A stretch of 64,000 nt of DNA from Streptococcus oralis ATCC 35037 (GTDB lineage: Bacteria; Bacillota; Bacilli; Lactobacillales; Streptococcaceae): positions 1,256,001 through 1,320,000 of the forward strand of contig NZ_LR134336.1 of assembly GCF_900637025.1 (NCBI RefSeq), read 5' to 3'. The position numbers and the translations under genes were made by a program. The notes under the pieces are model-generated. The model was given only the letters and a program-made list of their open reading frames with translations, ran no database searches and was not told the origin of the DNA. Of the stretch, positions 63,007 through 64,000 are shown piece by piece. The stretch's first letter is position 1. Each line of letters opens with the position of its first letter.

Positions 63007-64000
63007 ATGATAAAGATTGAAACCGTATTAGATATATTAAAGAAAGATAGTCTCTTCCGTGAGATTATCGACCAAGGACACTACCACTACAACTACAGTG
63101 AAGTTGTTTTTGACAGCATCAGTTATGACAGCCGAAAAGTAAAAGAAGGCACTCTTTTTTTTGCAAAAGGTGCTGCCTTTAAAAAAGAATACCTCCTATC
63201 CGCTATAACGCAAGGATTAGCTTGGTATGTCGCAGAAAAGGACTACGAAGTCGGTATCCCCGTCATCGTTGTGAACGATATCAAGAAAGCCATGAGTTTG
63301 ATTGCTATGGAATTTTATGGTAATCCGCAAGAGAAACTAAAAATTCTCGCTTTCACAGGGACAAAAGGAAAGACAACATCTGCTTACTTTGCTTACCACA
63401 TCCTATCTCAACGCTACCCAACAGCTCTCTTGTCAACTATGAATACAACTCTAGATGGCAAGACCTTCTTTAAATCTTCCTTCTCAACACCTGAAAACAT
63501 CGATCTTTTCGACATGATGGCTCAGGCTGTTAAGAATGGAAGAACCCATCTTGTAATGGAAGTCTCTAGCCAAGCCTATCTTGTTCATCGAGTCTATGGC
63601 CTGACCTTTGATGTAGGTGTCTTTCTTAACATCACTCCTGACCATATCGGTCCGATTGAGCATCCAAGCTTTGAAGATTACTTCTACCACAAACGTCTCT
63701 TGATGAAAAATAGCCGAGCAGTTGTCATTAATAGCGACATGGACCATTTTTCTGTATTGAAAGAACAAGTGGAAGATCAAGAACATGACTTCTATGGTAG
63801 CCAGTCAAGTAACCAAATCGAGAACTCCAAAGCCTTTAGCTTTTCCGCTACAGGTAAACTCGCTGGTGATTATGATATCCAACTCATCGGCCACTTTAAC
63901 CAAGAAAATGCCGTTGCTGCAGGACTTGCCTGTCTTCGTCTAGGTGCCAGTCTTGAAGATATCAAAAAAGGGATCGCTGCAACCCGCGTCCCTGGACGTA
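63007..64000 (+). CDS. murE: UDP-N-acetylmuramyl tripeptide synthetase MurE (L-lysine type), partial
   Basis: The first 331 codons, running off the window. Adds L-Lys to the stem peptide. Starts [21 protein letters not shown]-loop [12 protein letters not shown] near 120; [55 protein letters not shown]. No Shine-Dalgarno of normal strength lies before the ATG. Divergent from the flippase. Confidence 0.95.
   Translation, partial: MIKIETVLDILKKDSLFREIIDQGHYHYNYSEVVFDSISYDSRKVKEGTLFFAKGAAFKKEYLLSAITQGLAWYVAEKDYEVGIPVIVVNDIKKAMSLIAMEFYGNPQEKLKILAFTGTKGKTTSAYFAYHILSQRYPTALLSTMNTTLDGKTFFKSSFSTPENIDLFDMMAQAVKNGRTHLVMEVSSQAYLVHRVYGLTFDVGVFLNITPDHIGPIEHPSFEDYFYHKRLLMKNSRAVVINSDMDHFSVLKEQVEDQEHDFYGSQSSNQIENSKAFSFSATGKLAGDYDIQLIGHFNQENAVAAGLACLRLGASLEDIKKGIAATRVPGR

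Overview
The window looks like a chromosome segment of a mitis-group Streptococcus (S. mitis, S. oralis, S. pseudopneumoniae or S. pneumoniae type). The evidence is a BgaA-type surface beta-galactosidase, a choline-binding protein of CbpL type, a pneumococcal-type BOX element, the ccdA-etrx-msrAB thiol-repair operon next to a zmpRS-like two-component system, a TATAGTTTCAAACTATA MET box, and a lysine-type murE. I cannot fix the species from sequence alone. No rRNA, tRNA, CRISPR array or IS transposase was seen.

Positions 1 to about 17,160 are accessory DNA: one end of an integrative and conjugative element with a Gram-positive type IV secretion (T4SS) module. Transcription runs right to left. 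First comes a compact RepA_N replication block: an acidic 122-residue protein, a 54-residue HTH-like protein, RepA, three very small proteins and an XRE regulator. A 290-bp hairpin-dense non-coding stretch follows. Then come a 100-residue protein, two LPNTG wall proteins (one an antigen I/II or PrgB-like adhesin), a membrane protein, a VirB2-like pilin candidate, a PrgH/VirB6-like protein, a 370-residue unknown protein, PrgI, VirB4, a PrgK-like murein hydrolase, a PrgL/VirB8-like protein, a PrgM-positioned small protein and the start of one more gene. The gene order parallels prgB-prgM of pCF10. Relaxase, VirD4 and integrase are not in the window. Two units inside the T4SS block carry their own extended -10 promoter and their own terminator.

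Positions 17,160-17,455 hold apparent remnants of a broken gene and several palindromes. This is the likeliest place for the element boundary. bgaA follows at 17,515, with two catabolite-repression (cre) sites between its promoter and its ribosome binding site.

The rest is chromosomal housekeeping, nearly all on the minus strand. The blocks are: miaA-hflX-DUF-rnz-SDR (tRNA modification and processing, GTPase); thyA with a BOX element against its stop codon; glucokinase; a CbpL-like choline-binding protein with a recently duplicated cassette; pabB; a TIGR01440 protein; a two-component system; ccdA-etrx-msrAB (periplasmic thiol transfer to methionine sulfoxide reductase); acetyltransferases; pncB-nadE (NAD salvage); an amino-acid permease; greA; mltG; murC; an SNF2 helicase; metB-patB under a MET box; an oligopeptide-binding lipoprotein; and a MurJ/RfbX-type flippase. 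murE diverges on the plus strand at 63,007, appears leaderless and runs off the window end. Wall synthesis genes (murC, mltG, murE, flippase) cluster in the last 16 kb.
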